Shown in pieces: positions 31,678-42,833 of a stretch of 64,000 bases of DNA. Origin of the DNA: Bimastos eiseni (taxonomy: Eukaryota; Annelida; Clitellata; Crassiclitellata; Lumbricidae); NCBI GenBank assembly GCA_959347315.1, contig OY365811.1, positions 37,499,459-37,563,458 on the forward strand, given 5' to 3'. A model generated the notes under the pieces. The model saw only the letters and a list, made by a program, of their open reading frames with translations. It was not told the origin of the DNA and did no database searches. The position numbers and the translations under genes are program-made. Numbering within the stretch: position 1 is the stretch's first letter; every line of letters begins with the position of its first letter.

Positions 31678-33787
31678 CATTCCGTTGTACCCCGATCTAA
31701 GCTTAGGTCTCCCAAACCACCATTTTCTGCAAATATGTTGTAGTCAAAGACTCGAAGTTTTGACAAATTTGCAACGCAATTAAACTGAATAAAAATGCAG
31801 AGACTGCTTTCTAAGTTCAAACGTCATCTGTAGGGCAGATGATTAATCATTGTCCGAGATGACTCTGCAATAGTTCATACATTAAGATGCATCACGATAT
31901 GTTAAATGGCGATTGCTTGTCCCCCTCAAAGCGCTTACTAATTTAGAAATTTTTATTTATATTTTTAAGTAAATTGCTAGACGGCTGACATAACGGATAC
32001 AACGCCTTATGCTATGCACAAGATTTTTATGTTTAAGCCGCAGACAATAATTTTTATATTATGGTTACAACATTAATTTATTGAAATGTTCGCCAAACAA
32101 CAATCAGTAGTCCTGTCATGATAACAAAGACCGTTTCACATATGCCGCGGTTCACCAAGTTCATTGCAGCGATGGGGTGAGTAGATAAACCTCATCACAG
32201 TACAAGTGACCTTAGAGGCAATCACATCTATCACAGGTATTCTGTCGTTTAAAGCATTACTTGACGATAAAAGGCATTTATTACATAGCACCACACATTA
32301 GATTGCTCTATGAATCGGTTACACCACCCTCTAATGTAACATAACAATTGCCATAGTATAACATAACATCATTGCAGTATCACATACACGCATATAAAAG
32401 TATTACATTTAATTACAAATTAGTAATATTGCAAATTAGTATACTATGCTTTAATATATCGATGATATTGTAATATTTCACGGTGGTGTGTTTAGAATGA
32501 CACTACATGAATGTATTACATTAAATTACAAGTACTTAATCAGGATTCCTCAGCGCGCTTGATTGAAACCAAGTCTCCTTCAAAGAGGCGCTATGTAAAT
32601 CTGTCAATTGCAAAAACAATAAAATGCGAGAATAAAAAGATTAATTTATTGTGGAATAACTCACATTCACTAATTGTTACTTATACAAAGCAGCAATCGC
32701 AAGGTCTGGTCTTACAATTACAGCTTACAATCTTGACTTATAGAAGATCTTCTATCACACACTATTTCAACATTTAAGTGGAAATCAATAAGCTGCAGAG
32801 CAAATAGGCAACGGGAAAATAAGCGTTTCGGGTTAACTTGCTGTGATCAGAACACAGAACTCAAGCCTTCCGAAGTCCTCCGAAATCACAAGAAGTCTTA
32901 CCAATCATTTAAAACACCCTACATTATTATTATATCATCAAAACTGAAGCGGGGGAGCCACAGAATTGCTTGCACGATTAATGCAACGTTTGAAATTCGA
33001 AAGACAGTAATTGTTAATGATGATCATGAAGTTGGACATGTTAAGTGCTCAATATGTGTCACAGCGTCACATTAGTTCGTCTTTCACAACAATAACATCA
33101 TTATTCATTCACTACATCTCGGGACTTCTCGACCGATGTTTTTCGTCGACGAATGTTATGGGACTTGCTTCGGGAATCGGACTTTCAGGAGAAACTGAAA
33201 TTGAAAGACAAACACACGAATCTAAATTGAGCATATCAAGGACTAAAGAGTAAAGACTTGTCCAAGCTTAGCTCAAGCCCACCTCAGTTTCTGGGAGGGG
33301 CTATATATACATCTATACATTGTATATTTCACTACAACATATGGATTACAGGGTCGCCAATGTAATCAGTGCCCTACTGTATATTTGTCACAATTAATGT
33401 CACAATTAATGCATAGGTATACATACATGAATACATTTATGCATACATATTATAGGTCGATGCATGTAGCTCTAGCGAGTGCTTCTCGGAAGTCGATTGC
33501 TTAAACATGATTAGAGTTGCCCTGCTGCTTTGACCCGGTTTGAGACAGGCATCGTCCTAACACAGGCAGTGGCCGAAGCTCCACAAGGATTATAAGCAAC
33601 TTATTAAACAACATCATCGGTTGAAAGCGTTCTGACTGCACCGTATCGTGTATTAAAAAACTACTAAAAGAATTTTGTACGTCAAAGGTAGGATACCGGA
33701 TCGCGCAGTACTTTCTTGACCTTACTTTACATTACCAGATTAAGATAGGTTGCTATATTCTACCAATTTATTGGTCTGAGTGTATAC

Positions 33788-33916
33788 CATGTGAGAGTCC
33801 TATGTAGCGCACGATTCCACGAGATTCTTCTTCGTTGAGCTGACTAGCTGGAGCGGTAAATCTTTTTCCGCGCAGAAGGTTAGGAATTGACAGACGAAAC
33901 GGTTTCCATCCAGAAC
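33788..33916 (-). CDS. Unrecognised 43-codon exon, copy 1 (LLRGKR motif)
   Basis: Minus-strand exon bounded by acceptor GGTTTGGTTAG and donor G|GTATAC, phase 1 at both ends. Core reads FRLSIPNLLRGKR then T-PA-QLNEEE. The exon at 34969-35097 has the same length, phases and core protein; within the core (24 codons) 11 codons differ only synonymously, 6 change the residue (mostly conservatively) and 7 are identical, so both copies have been under protein selection. There is no cysteine and no predicted helix. LRGKR resembles a Gly-amidation plus dibasic cleavage site of a neuropeptide precursor. I could not find a signal-peptide exon and do not recognise the family. Confidence 0.6.
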
Positions 33917-34076
33917 CTAACCAAACCAATATCACGCAAGGCGTTAGTTATGTTAAGTAAGATTACACAGCTGTTTCATCTATGGGTGAATGCGGTTAGA
34001 TCAACGGGTTAGGAATATTACTTAAGGTCAGGTGAAGAGTTCTGACCTATTATTTATGTAATGTAATCGAACATTT

Positions 34077-34120
34077 ATAAAGCTACCCCTCAAGATGTCT
34101 AGCCTACTCAGGGGCGTTCT
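34077..34120. repeat. Dispersed hairpin repeat copy
   Basis: TATAAAGCTACCCCTCAAGA...ACTCAGGGGCGTTCT; arms CCCCT and AGGGG with the family's spacing. Confidence 0.55.
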
Positions 34121-34968
34121 CTGCACTTGCCTATATATATACATGTATATTATATGTATTATATATATATATATATACATGATGTTTTAAAATGTCGTTA
34201 CAAAAGAATTTAAGCTCAAGCAAACAGAAACAATAATGAAGATTGTTCAGGTCAGGTTCCAGCCCATGCCTCATCGAGTCTCCTATTTGGCAAGGTCTTT
34301 GTTGCGACGGATTCTACATAATTATAGTCTGGCGCACCACACGTCTGTGTTTACGTTGGATTCCGCTGCTACAGTTCTGTCCCGTCCCACCAAATTCTGT
34401 TTAGAGCTCTGAGAATCAATTCTATTGAGAGGAATACGGGGATCTTGGCGTCTACTATGGAGTAAGGTCAGATCCGGTAAGGTCAGGTCAATAGGTTAGA
34501 GACTTTTCGGATTAGCTTCTTAGACCGGTCAGTAATCCAACTCATACAATGCAGTTGTCTGCTTGCACGGCTTTGACAATCTTATCCTTCTGATTTTAAA
34601 CAGGAGCTCTGCTACAGTATTCATTTGACGTATTTGGAATCTCAGTCTTCGTATTCAAAACTATAGGCCTACAACGAAGTGGTGTCTTGCGAAAATATCT
34701 GTGACGGCGAGGAAACACCGTGGACCACTGAGATATGGTAAATGTATCGTTACATGCAAATATCAGACTGGACAATCCACAGAACTTGACACGCACGTCG
34801 TTTGGCTCTGGTTTTATTGAACAGTTATCGATGCTTCGTCAATGATACCTGACCAGTGACCACACCGCACTAAACTTTGCCTTACCTGATTAGTCTATAA
34901 GTCATAACACAATGCGCATACTACGTTACCATACTTGAGGCCGTTGATTAGGCTGAGCAATAATATAC

Positions 34969-35097
34969 CAGAAGATGGTCGTTTGTTGCGAACGAATCTG
35001 GTTGAGACCTCATCGTTCAGTTGATTGGCAGGACCAGTGGACCTCCTCCCACGCAGAAGATTAGGAATCGATATACGAAACTGTTTAGGTCCGGGTT
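34969..35097 (-). CDS. Unrecognised 43-codon exon, copy 2 (LLRGRR motif)
   Basis: Acceptor TAACTTTCTTAG, donor G|GTATAT, phase 1-1, 129 bp. Core reads FRISIPNLLRGRR then ST-GPANQLNDEV. The start of the following intron also resembles that of copy 1 (GTATA...CTCAG-C-AAT), so a segment larger than the exon was duplicated. If both belong to one gene, copy 2 comes first in the transcript and a 1.05-kb intron separates them; insertion or loss of either exon would keep the reading frame. Confidence 0.6.
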
Positions 35098-35629
35098 CTA
35101 AGAAAGTTATTACCAACAAATGGATTTAGGCATAAATTAGATGAGATCCGAAACTGGGCTGTCTATACTATGGATGTAAGTCAGATCAAAGGTTTAGGTA
35201 AAGTTAATTATTAAGATCCGTTAAAGATGTTAGGCATTTGGCATAAGACAATTAGGTAGGTTAGGTATATGAGGTAATGTCATGAAAATAGGCTACTTAA
35301 GAATCAGAATCTTATATGCTATAATATGGCCATTTCAGATCAAATTGCTAGCGACTTTTAGGGTCCAGTAAAGAGGTTAGGTTTTTGGCGTCATTCGACA
35401 GATTAGTAATATATGCTAAAGGTCAAGAATTAAGGAGTTCTGATGTTTTAGTAGGACGATGAAAGAACTCATTAGAACTGTTTTTAATTATGGCACAATT
35501 GCCATACAAAGAAAGACAAACAATGGACGTAAATAGTATACGATTAACATACCCGATTAACAGTGATGCCTATTGCTTGTTAAGTCAAGGAATAAGATAT
35601 AAAACGAATCCTAGTCACCGCGAAGCAGA

Positions 35630-35965
35630 ATAAAGATTGTAAGAGAAATAGATGATATGAAAACAGATGAGATTCAAAACAGATGATAAAAACAGATGAT
35701 AAGAAAATAGATGATAAGAAACCAGACGATAAGAAAAAAATGAGAATATGAAAAACAGATGATAAGTAACACAGATGATAAGAACAACAGTTGATAAGAA
35801 AAACAGATGATGAGAAAAACAGATGATAAGGAAAATAGAGGAGAGGAAAACAGTGGATAAAAAAACAGAGGATAAGAAAAACAGATGACAAGTAACACAG
35901 ATGATAAGAAAAACAGTTGATAAGAAAAACTGATGATGAGAAAAGCAGATGGTAACAAAAACTAG
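35630..35965. repeat. 16-bp-class tandem repeat (GATGATAAGAAAAACA)
   Basis: About twenty degenerate copies of CAGATGATAAGAAAAA, of 14-17 bp. Minus-strand Leu/Phe/Ser-rich frames result from the repeat. Confidence 0.85.
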
Positions 35966-37024
35966 TGATCATATTAATTAGCACAAATAATTTGTAGAAA
36001 TATTAAACGACAGATGATTAGTTAAGAAATTGGTTAAAGCTTAGGTAATTTAGGAACCTGGAGATAATTAAAATATATGTAATAACAAGTAATAGCACTA
36101 AAACTATCTTATGTATTGCAGGTAAGACTTCCGATTGTAAAGACCGTCCTTTACCATTTTTTACAGTGAACGTTTAGAGTCGACAAATCGTTTGTGACGA
36201 GGTTGAAGAAGAGTAATTCTTGAATTTGACCCAAGAGGAATTTTAACCGAGCAGCAGCGATGTACTCGTGAGAAGAGAGATTTATTGTGCGTTTAACAGA
36301 TGAAAATCTTCAATTATAGTTATGGCCTACTGATCACTATCAATCGCCGCCCAGCAGGAAATAGCTCAGTTAAAGTTTGTCATGAATTCAACTAAGTTGA
36401 TTGATTTGTTACCGCTAAGTATTGCACCGCAGTTCAGATCCCGGTCTCTTGATAGAACGTTTACCTATACGGGTGCCAACTGCAATTATAAAAATGCGGA
36501 TCGGTGGTGGATGTGATAGAGAACATCTCTTGCACGAAATTACTACATGTACAGGCGGTTACCGAAGTTTCTGCTTAACAAATCGTATAATGCAAGAATA
36601 TGCAGTTAGGCCCATTATATGGACTAGGAGAGCAAGCACAGAAAGAAGATGATAGGCTTGGCCAGAGGGAGGCTCTCAGAACCTCTGCTAATTTTGACAC
36701 TGAATAAAGCTATCTTGTCTGTCAAAACGAAGCAGGTGGCCTTATCGACTTACTGCGACTCATTTGTGAACGTCAATTTCAAATTCCGCCATTGAGAGCG
36801 GTCGTCTTCGAAGTTTTAAAACAGGACATCAGAATAATTTCACGGGCAGGAACTCCTTTCAGAGTCAAGCATTTTTATGGATTGTGGCTCAGAAATCATG
36901 CTTTTTCGGAGTCAATCGGTGCGTGTCATTTGGTGCACGGAAACTGATCCCCATATCATATTGCGCGACACTGTCTTTTCACAGGGCCTTGATTTCGCAG
37001 CGACGCGTTTTGCTAGGTCTAGTA

Positions 37025-37255
37025 ACATCGAACCTGAAATGCTGGGTTCTGCAACATTGGGTGCTAGAACATTGAGTCATGGAACATTTCGTACTGAAAC
37101 ATCTGTTCCTGGAACATTTGATACGGGTACTGAAACGTTTGATTCTTTAATATTTGATCCAAAGGAGCATTACGTCCTGGAACGTTGGTCCCGGAACATT
37201 TGGTTCTGGAAAATTTTGTGCTGGGATATTGGACCCGTGCATTGCTCTCGCAGCA
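37025..37255. repeat. Decayed 15-bp-class minisatellite (GGAACATT core)
   Basis: Words such as CTGGAACATTTGATAC, CTGAAACGTTTGAT and CGGAACATTTGGTT recur every 15 bases or so. Because the period is a multiple of three, frames stay open on both strands. Confidence 0.7.
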
Positions 37256-38198
37256 CATGTGATGTTAGATAACAATATTTTGAGAATTATCTCCAGGCTG
37301 AGAACATGCGTGGGTTCTATACATTAATCGATGCAATTGTTATCTATCATACAATCTACGAAAAAGTTCAGCTCGAGAACCAACCTTTCTGCAGCCAGTA
37401 GAAACTCGAGAAAATCCAAGCCAGAAACTTTCAGCGCACAGAATTCCACCGAGAAAATTCCGCGATAAAAGAATATTAAAGAGGTAAAACAGATTATTAA
37501 ACCAAACGCAACCTATAGCGACACCCGAAGCCACTGAAGCGAAATTTGTCAAAGCAAAGTAAATTAGTAAAACAAAACACCAACACCAGTAAATAACCTA
37601 GAAAGAGCGCGGTGCATGAATCATATTGTATTTGCAGTAAAATATGATCTGTAACGCATTCATTCATTCCGCTCGTTTACGTTGGCATACTGTCGTCAAT
37701 CATGTCGTTAGTGTACATGTGGGAGGGTGGGATATGGACTTAAGGAAGAAAAGATCTGTGTAATCAAGTGTGATATAATTAACCTTAACAGAAATCCTTT
37801 AATTCAGATCCTTTCCTCTCACAGCCTCGTCCATTGAACCTCTTTGTCACCTAAACGGGTGACCGGACTCCCACCAGTGGCAGACTATGGGCGCCAAGGG
37901 CTCAGCGCACTTGGCTATCAGAGGCCGTGTTCTGCCAAATCTAACGGCAACCCGCTTGTACTTATAAACATAAGATCAGACTTCATTAAGAGTTTTTTGG
38001 CCAATGGCGTTTTATGCATTGGATACCGTCGAGAAATAAGTCATTAATGGTTCAGAGAAGCTTAGTTGACGCCACGCAGATGATTAACAAAAACTCTATT
38101 AAGTCCATGTTGGCTGCCGACAAACTATCTCGTTCAACTGTACTGACTATACCTACTCATTAGCGAAAGCTACCTTGATTAACATCTTTAAATAGAGT

Positions 38199-38331
38199 CT
38201 TCAACTTAATTAGAAAGTATGATCTTCCAATTTCTAACAATATATTTAAATGGAGTTCTCAACTTAAAGGAGTCTTCAGCTTAATTAGAACGTTTGATTT
38301 CCAATTTCAAACAATACATTTCAATGGAGTT
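38199..38331. repeat. Tandem duplication, 73-bp unit
   Basis: GTCTTCAACTTAATTAGAA...AATGGAGTT (38199-38260) is repeated with about 12 differences at 38272-38331. Confidence 0.85.
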
Positions 38332-38584
38332 TCAATCTAATGAGGCGCTTAAGACGCCATTTCATTGACCGACAGAAATTCAATTTATTTTCTCAATTGA
38401 TATTCCATCTTTCTAAAGACTAACGCTGATCATCAATTGCTGCCACGTGACAACGACGCAATGGACGTCTTTTAATAAAACAATGCTAAATATAAGGAAC
38501 CCAGCCAACCAAGCGAACAGTTCGAAATACTGGTGAGTGTATGAAAATCTGTTAAGAAACAAACAATCAGTAATCGCCCAACTG

Positions 38585-38645
38585 TGGCCTATAATTGGCT
38601 AGAGCGGTCGGCCTGTTAAGCGGAGAGTACAGGGTTCAACACTCT
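38585..38645 (+). repeat. tRNA-derived SINE head
   Basis: GTGGCCTATAATTGGCTAGA, then GCGGTCGGCCTGTTAAGCGG and ACAGGGTTCAAC. Same family as 27255-27325, opposite strand. Confidence 0.65.
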
Positions 38646-38890
38646 TCCGAGGCAGTTAACTATGAAGGAACCTTCGAGCAAATTCTTCGCTGTATAATAT
38701 AACTGCATTTGCGCCATCTGTGCGTGTGTGCACTTCAGAACCTTGTTTGAAGGGAAAATATAAAAATGCAAGTGCATTGTATAATTTTTAATTTCTAATT
38801 TTGTAATGGAAAACTTACATATATATAGCGCCACTCGATATCAGAGCACCCGACAAATTTGAATGCACCACAAGTACCAGACACTGTTAG

Positions 38891-39104
38891 TTACACCAAG
38901 TCCCAATGCAATAATATTAGTCCTATATGATGTGAGGAATTAATACCTTGAAGCGTGATGGATTTTTTGTCGTCGTCGTAGACCACCTCTTCGCTTGTCG
39001 TCTCGCGCAAGTGAATTCCGACCGTCAACAGGTAGAAAAACGCACCACAGATGGCGCCGATGTGAGGGCCGACCAAAGGAACCCAAAACCAGTAGTTATA
39101 TGCG
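38891..39104 (-). CDS. aqp9-like: AQP-B exon 7 (TM6 and C-tail; may end at 38947)
   Basis: Acceptor CTTCTTGTAG. Reads [20 protein letters not shown] then FYLLTVGIHL and an acidic tail, EEVVYDDDKKSITLQG. Directly after LQG comes GTATTA, aligned with the LRG|GTACGA donor in AQP-A. Read-through adds 18 residues before the stop. Confidence 0.85.
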
Positions 39105-39946
39105 CTACAAGAAGGACACAAAGACGTAACTATGTGTGCTACAATGTATTAACTAGGTCTTATACATAGACACGATGTTTAGATTTCACCCTTCTCAGAC
39201 GACAGAGGAAACCTTTTAAAGTCACAGGTAAATTAAGTCAATTAATGATTTAACTAATTGGTAGGGTAGGACTACATCAACCACTAGATGGCGTTGTATG
39301 TATGTACGTACGTACGCATGTATGTATTAATGCATGTATGTATGTATGTAAGTATGTATGTATGTAATGTATGTATGTATGTATGTATGTATGTATGTAT
39401 GTATGTATGTATGTATGTATGTATGTATGTATGTATGTATGTGCACGCATGATTCAAGGCTTATAATTTATAGGACGCAAAATTATTAATAATCTCTCCA
39501 AATCATTAAAAGCACAATACAGCTAATGTGATGGTCTGACCGTGAGGAAAGTATCCTAGTCACCTGAATGTTTCCGATCCCCATCCCGCCATGGCTGTGA
39601 ACGCTCTGGGGCCGAAGTCTCTGGCGGGGTTGATGGCGAAACCGCAGTTGAGGCCTAGGGTCAATCCGATGGCGAAGACGACCAGACCAACGATGAGAGG
39701 GATGAGTCCCTTTGGAGCCCCCATGCTGTTCTTAGGGTCCGTCACAGACATCACACAGAGCACTAACATCGTTGTACCCAGAACCTGTTATGTTACCAAG
39801 CAATCAATTATTAGTATAAAGCTCATTGTCATTATCTAAATATTATAATAGTTATTATTTTATTACTGAAATTAAACTATTATTGTTCTTAGTATTATTA
39901 TTGATGTTGTCATTGCTATTGTGATTGCTACAATGGCTATTATTAA

Positions 39947-39990
<44 letters not shown>

Positions 39991-41948
39991 CATCATCATC
40001 ATTATTGTTATTATATTGTTATATTATATTATTGTTATTGTTATTGCTATGATAGATAATCCTGTTGATTAATTAATTTAGTTAAAGACAATGTTGAAAG
40101 TAAACTTAAGACTAAATGACATCTCAGTATGCAACCACGCATATTGCTAAATGAACCCATACAACAGCTACTCACCTGGTCACCAAGTCCCGACCAGATG
40201 GATAGATACCCCTGGGGGTAAGTACCCCAGATACCAGCTGTGGCGTTGGGTCCCGTTACCGAACGAACTCCACCGTCATAGGCATCCAGGGCATCTGCAG
40301 AAACAGTACACCGCTCGGGTCAGAGAACAAACTGGGAGTTGTACGGTAGTGAAATATTTTGTACAGCGGCTATATTTATCACGGTAGCCGATCGGTGAGA
40401 GCAAAATTTTGTCTCATTGGAGTACGGGGTCGAGCCTCACACCAGGAGATAATTTTGGGTAGAGAGGTAAGGAGCGAAATTTTTGTGACGCCTTTGATAT
40501 TTGTATTAGATTTTAGAAACTGTTGAGTAAGTTCTTCACTCGCAGAATTTTGCTAGTTGCTACACATTATCGTCGCTCTTTCGTACGATCGTATGCGCAC
40601 TTCTGAACTTAGATCCCGGAAGCTGTGCTGACATTAAGTATTTTGTCTAAACAGGGAAGCATAAAAGCAGAGACATCAGTGAATTCATCCGTCCATCCAT
40701 TCATCCGTTACTCACCTATCAATCCATTCACTCAATCATGCGTATATTCATTCCCTTGATATGTCTCTGTCTACTGGTCATCTACCAATCCAACCATGCA
40801 TATGCGGAGACTTTTTCCTTGGTTTCGGGGGACCAGGTCGACAAAAATGGTGTTTTGGGATGAAAGATTGGAAGCAAATTTAAATTACTCCAAACATGGA
40901 GGCAGCGGACGAACAGTGGAATACAATGATGTAGAAATGTCTAATATCTATGAAATATTCGAGAGGATAGACGCAGCTCCATTCCCTCCACATAAATATT
41001 TGAATGGAGTCGCCCCCTGCCCCTCCCCCTAAGTGTACTCTCCGCCTCTGTATCCATGCATCCATCGTCCCCATCATGCGTCATCAATCCACCCTTTTAT
41101 CCGTCCATTATTCTATCTACCCCTCTTTCAACCTCCGCCTGTTCTTATCCACCTAAACCCAAGGGTGCGTTTTTAGATCCCATTCCAAACACCACCGCCT
41201 ATGTACCTTGGTAGACTCCGAAGATGCAGGCAGAAGCGACGATCGCACCCAGGTACTGACCCAACCAGTAGATGGGCAGCTTGCGCACAGGCAGACGACC
41301 AAGCAACGTCATCGCCAGAGTCACAGCAGGGTTAATGTGTCCACCTGGAGAAATGTTTCCAGCAAATGCGACTTTGTTCAATGTTTGATTAATGGAAAAT
41401 GGGATAAAAGAGGAAGGAGGAAAGGAAGGAAGGAAGAAAGGAGGAAATAATAAACGAAGAGGAACATAGGAATCGACGCAGAAAGGAACAATCGTAGTCC
41501 TAACAACCGTTATTTCGGATTTCGTTATAGATGGAAAGCTGGCACTAGCGAACGATTGAACAAACGAACGAATGACTGAGTGGTCAACATTATGTGATAT
41601 GACGCAGTGTAATGCGTCACATATCTCAAAGTGACGACACTACATTGCGTGATGCCATAATTTTATTACGTGACGTCGTTATGACACTATGTGGAAAGAC
41701 TGAAGAGTGACTGAACGCAGAGATGAATGACGTGACTGCTGACCCAACGTAGGGGGAGGGTATTCATACTGACCGCTGACTGAACCGGATATGAAGACCC
41801 CGAAGGCTATTCCGAGGCCCCAACCCCAGTTAACCGACAGGAATTCACCAGCCTTCCCATTGCCAAGGGTCGTCTGCGCGTTCACCCCACAACCAAAGAT
41901 CTTCAAAAAGAATAAAATCACTTTTAAGATCACGATTATCTTCATTTT

Positions 41949-41989
<41 letters not shown>

Positions 41990-42225
41990 CAACAACAACA
42001 ACAATAATAATAATAATAATAATAAGAAGAAGAAGAAGAAGAACAACAACAACAACAACAACAGCAATACCAACAACAACAACAACAGCAAAAACAAAGA
42101 AAAACACCACTGAGAATAACAAAATATAATAAAATAATAATAATAATAATAATAGGCCTAATAATAATCATTGTCACTATTATTATTATTATCATTATTA
42201 TTATAACCATCACTGTCACAATAGC

Positions 42226-42273
<48 letters not shown>

Positions 42274-42801
42274 GATTGTTGTTGTTATTAATGTTGTTGT
42301 CAATTGTTATAAGACAGCTGGGATATAATAGCACTATAGAAGGTTGAATTGTTACCATCCACTCGATTCGACAAAGTCCCACTATTTTAACTTATATTTC
42401 TATTAATAACTAAGTGGGGCCTACATTGTTCCAGTTACTCAATGTGACCAGTACCACGGGTTTTAATGTATATATATATACATATATATATATATTGCGA
42501 GAGTGAGAGACATACAGAAAGACAGACAGAGACAGAGAAACAGACAGATTAAAAGATAGTGAGAGATAGACTTACGATGAGAATGAATGTTCCCATGAAT
42601 TCCGCCAGTCCTTCCCGGATGTAGATATTCGAAATGCGCAGCTTCTTCGCAACGATGGATTCCAAAGTCATTGTGATCGGTTGTCGTCTAAAAGGAATTA
42701 ATTAATTGATTCATTAATTGGAATAATAATAACAATACTAATAACAATAACAAAAATAATAATATTGTAATTAATAACAATAATAATGAAGATGATGATA
42801 A

Positions 42802-42833
<32 letters not shown>

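Larger units (their letters stand above)
24735..33787. other. Intergenic interval upstream of AQP-A
   Basis: No gene recognised. It holds tRNA-like SINE heads (27255-27325, 30390-30455), a GAA/GTA repeat (28525-28840), a LINE RT remnant (29470-29715), a dispersed repeat (31500-31677) and otherwise AT-rich unique-looking DNA. A short acidic plus-strand frame ending at 30991 and an Arg-rich one at 30982-31182 are not supported. Confidence 0.6.
35985..38580. other. Interval downstream of AQP-B
   Basis: No gene recognised. It holds a degenerate GGAACATT-based repeat (37025-37255) and a 73-bp tandem duplication (38199-38331). A last exon of AQP-B could lie here; the best-phased candidate (about 37850 down, reading GDKEVQWTRL then a stop) is too weak to call. 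Confidence 0.5.

Noticed and set aside
34320..34460. Third copy of the LLRG exon between the two good ones
   Set aside because: Only scattered similarity (SKQNLVGRDRT) and no acceptor in the right phase; the flanking DNA resembles that of copy 2, but the exon itself cannot be supported.
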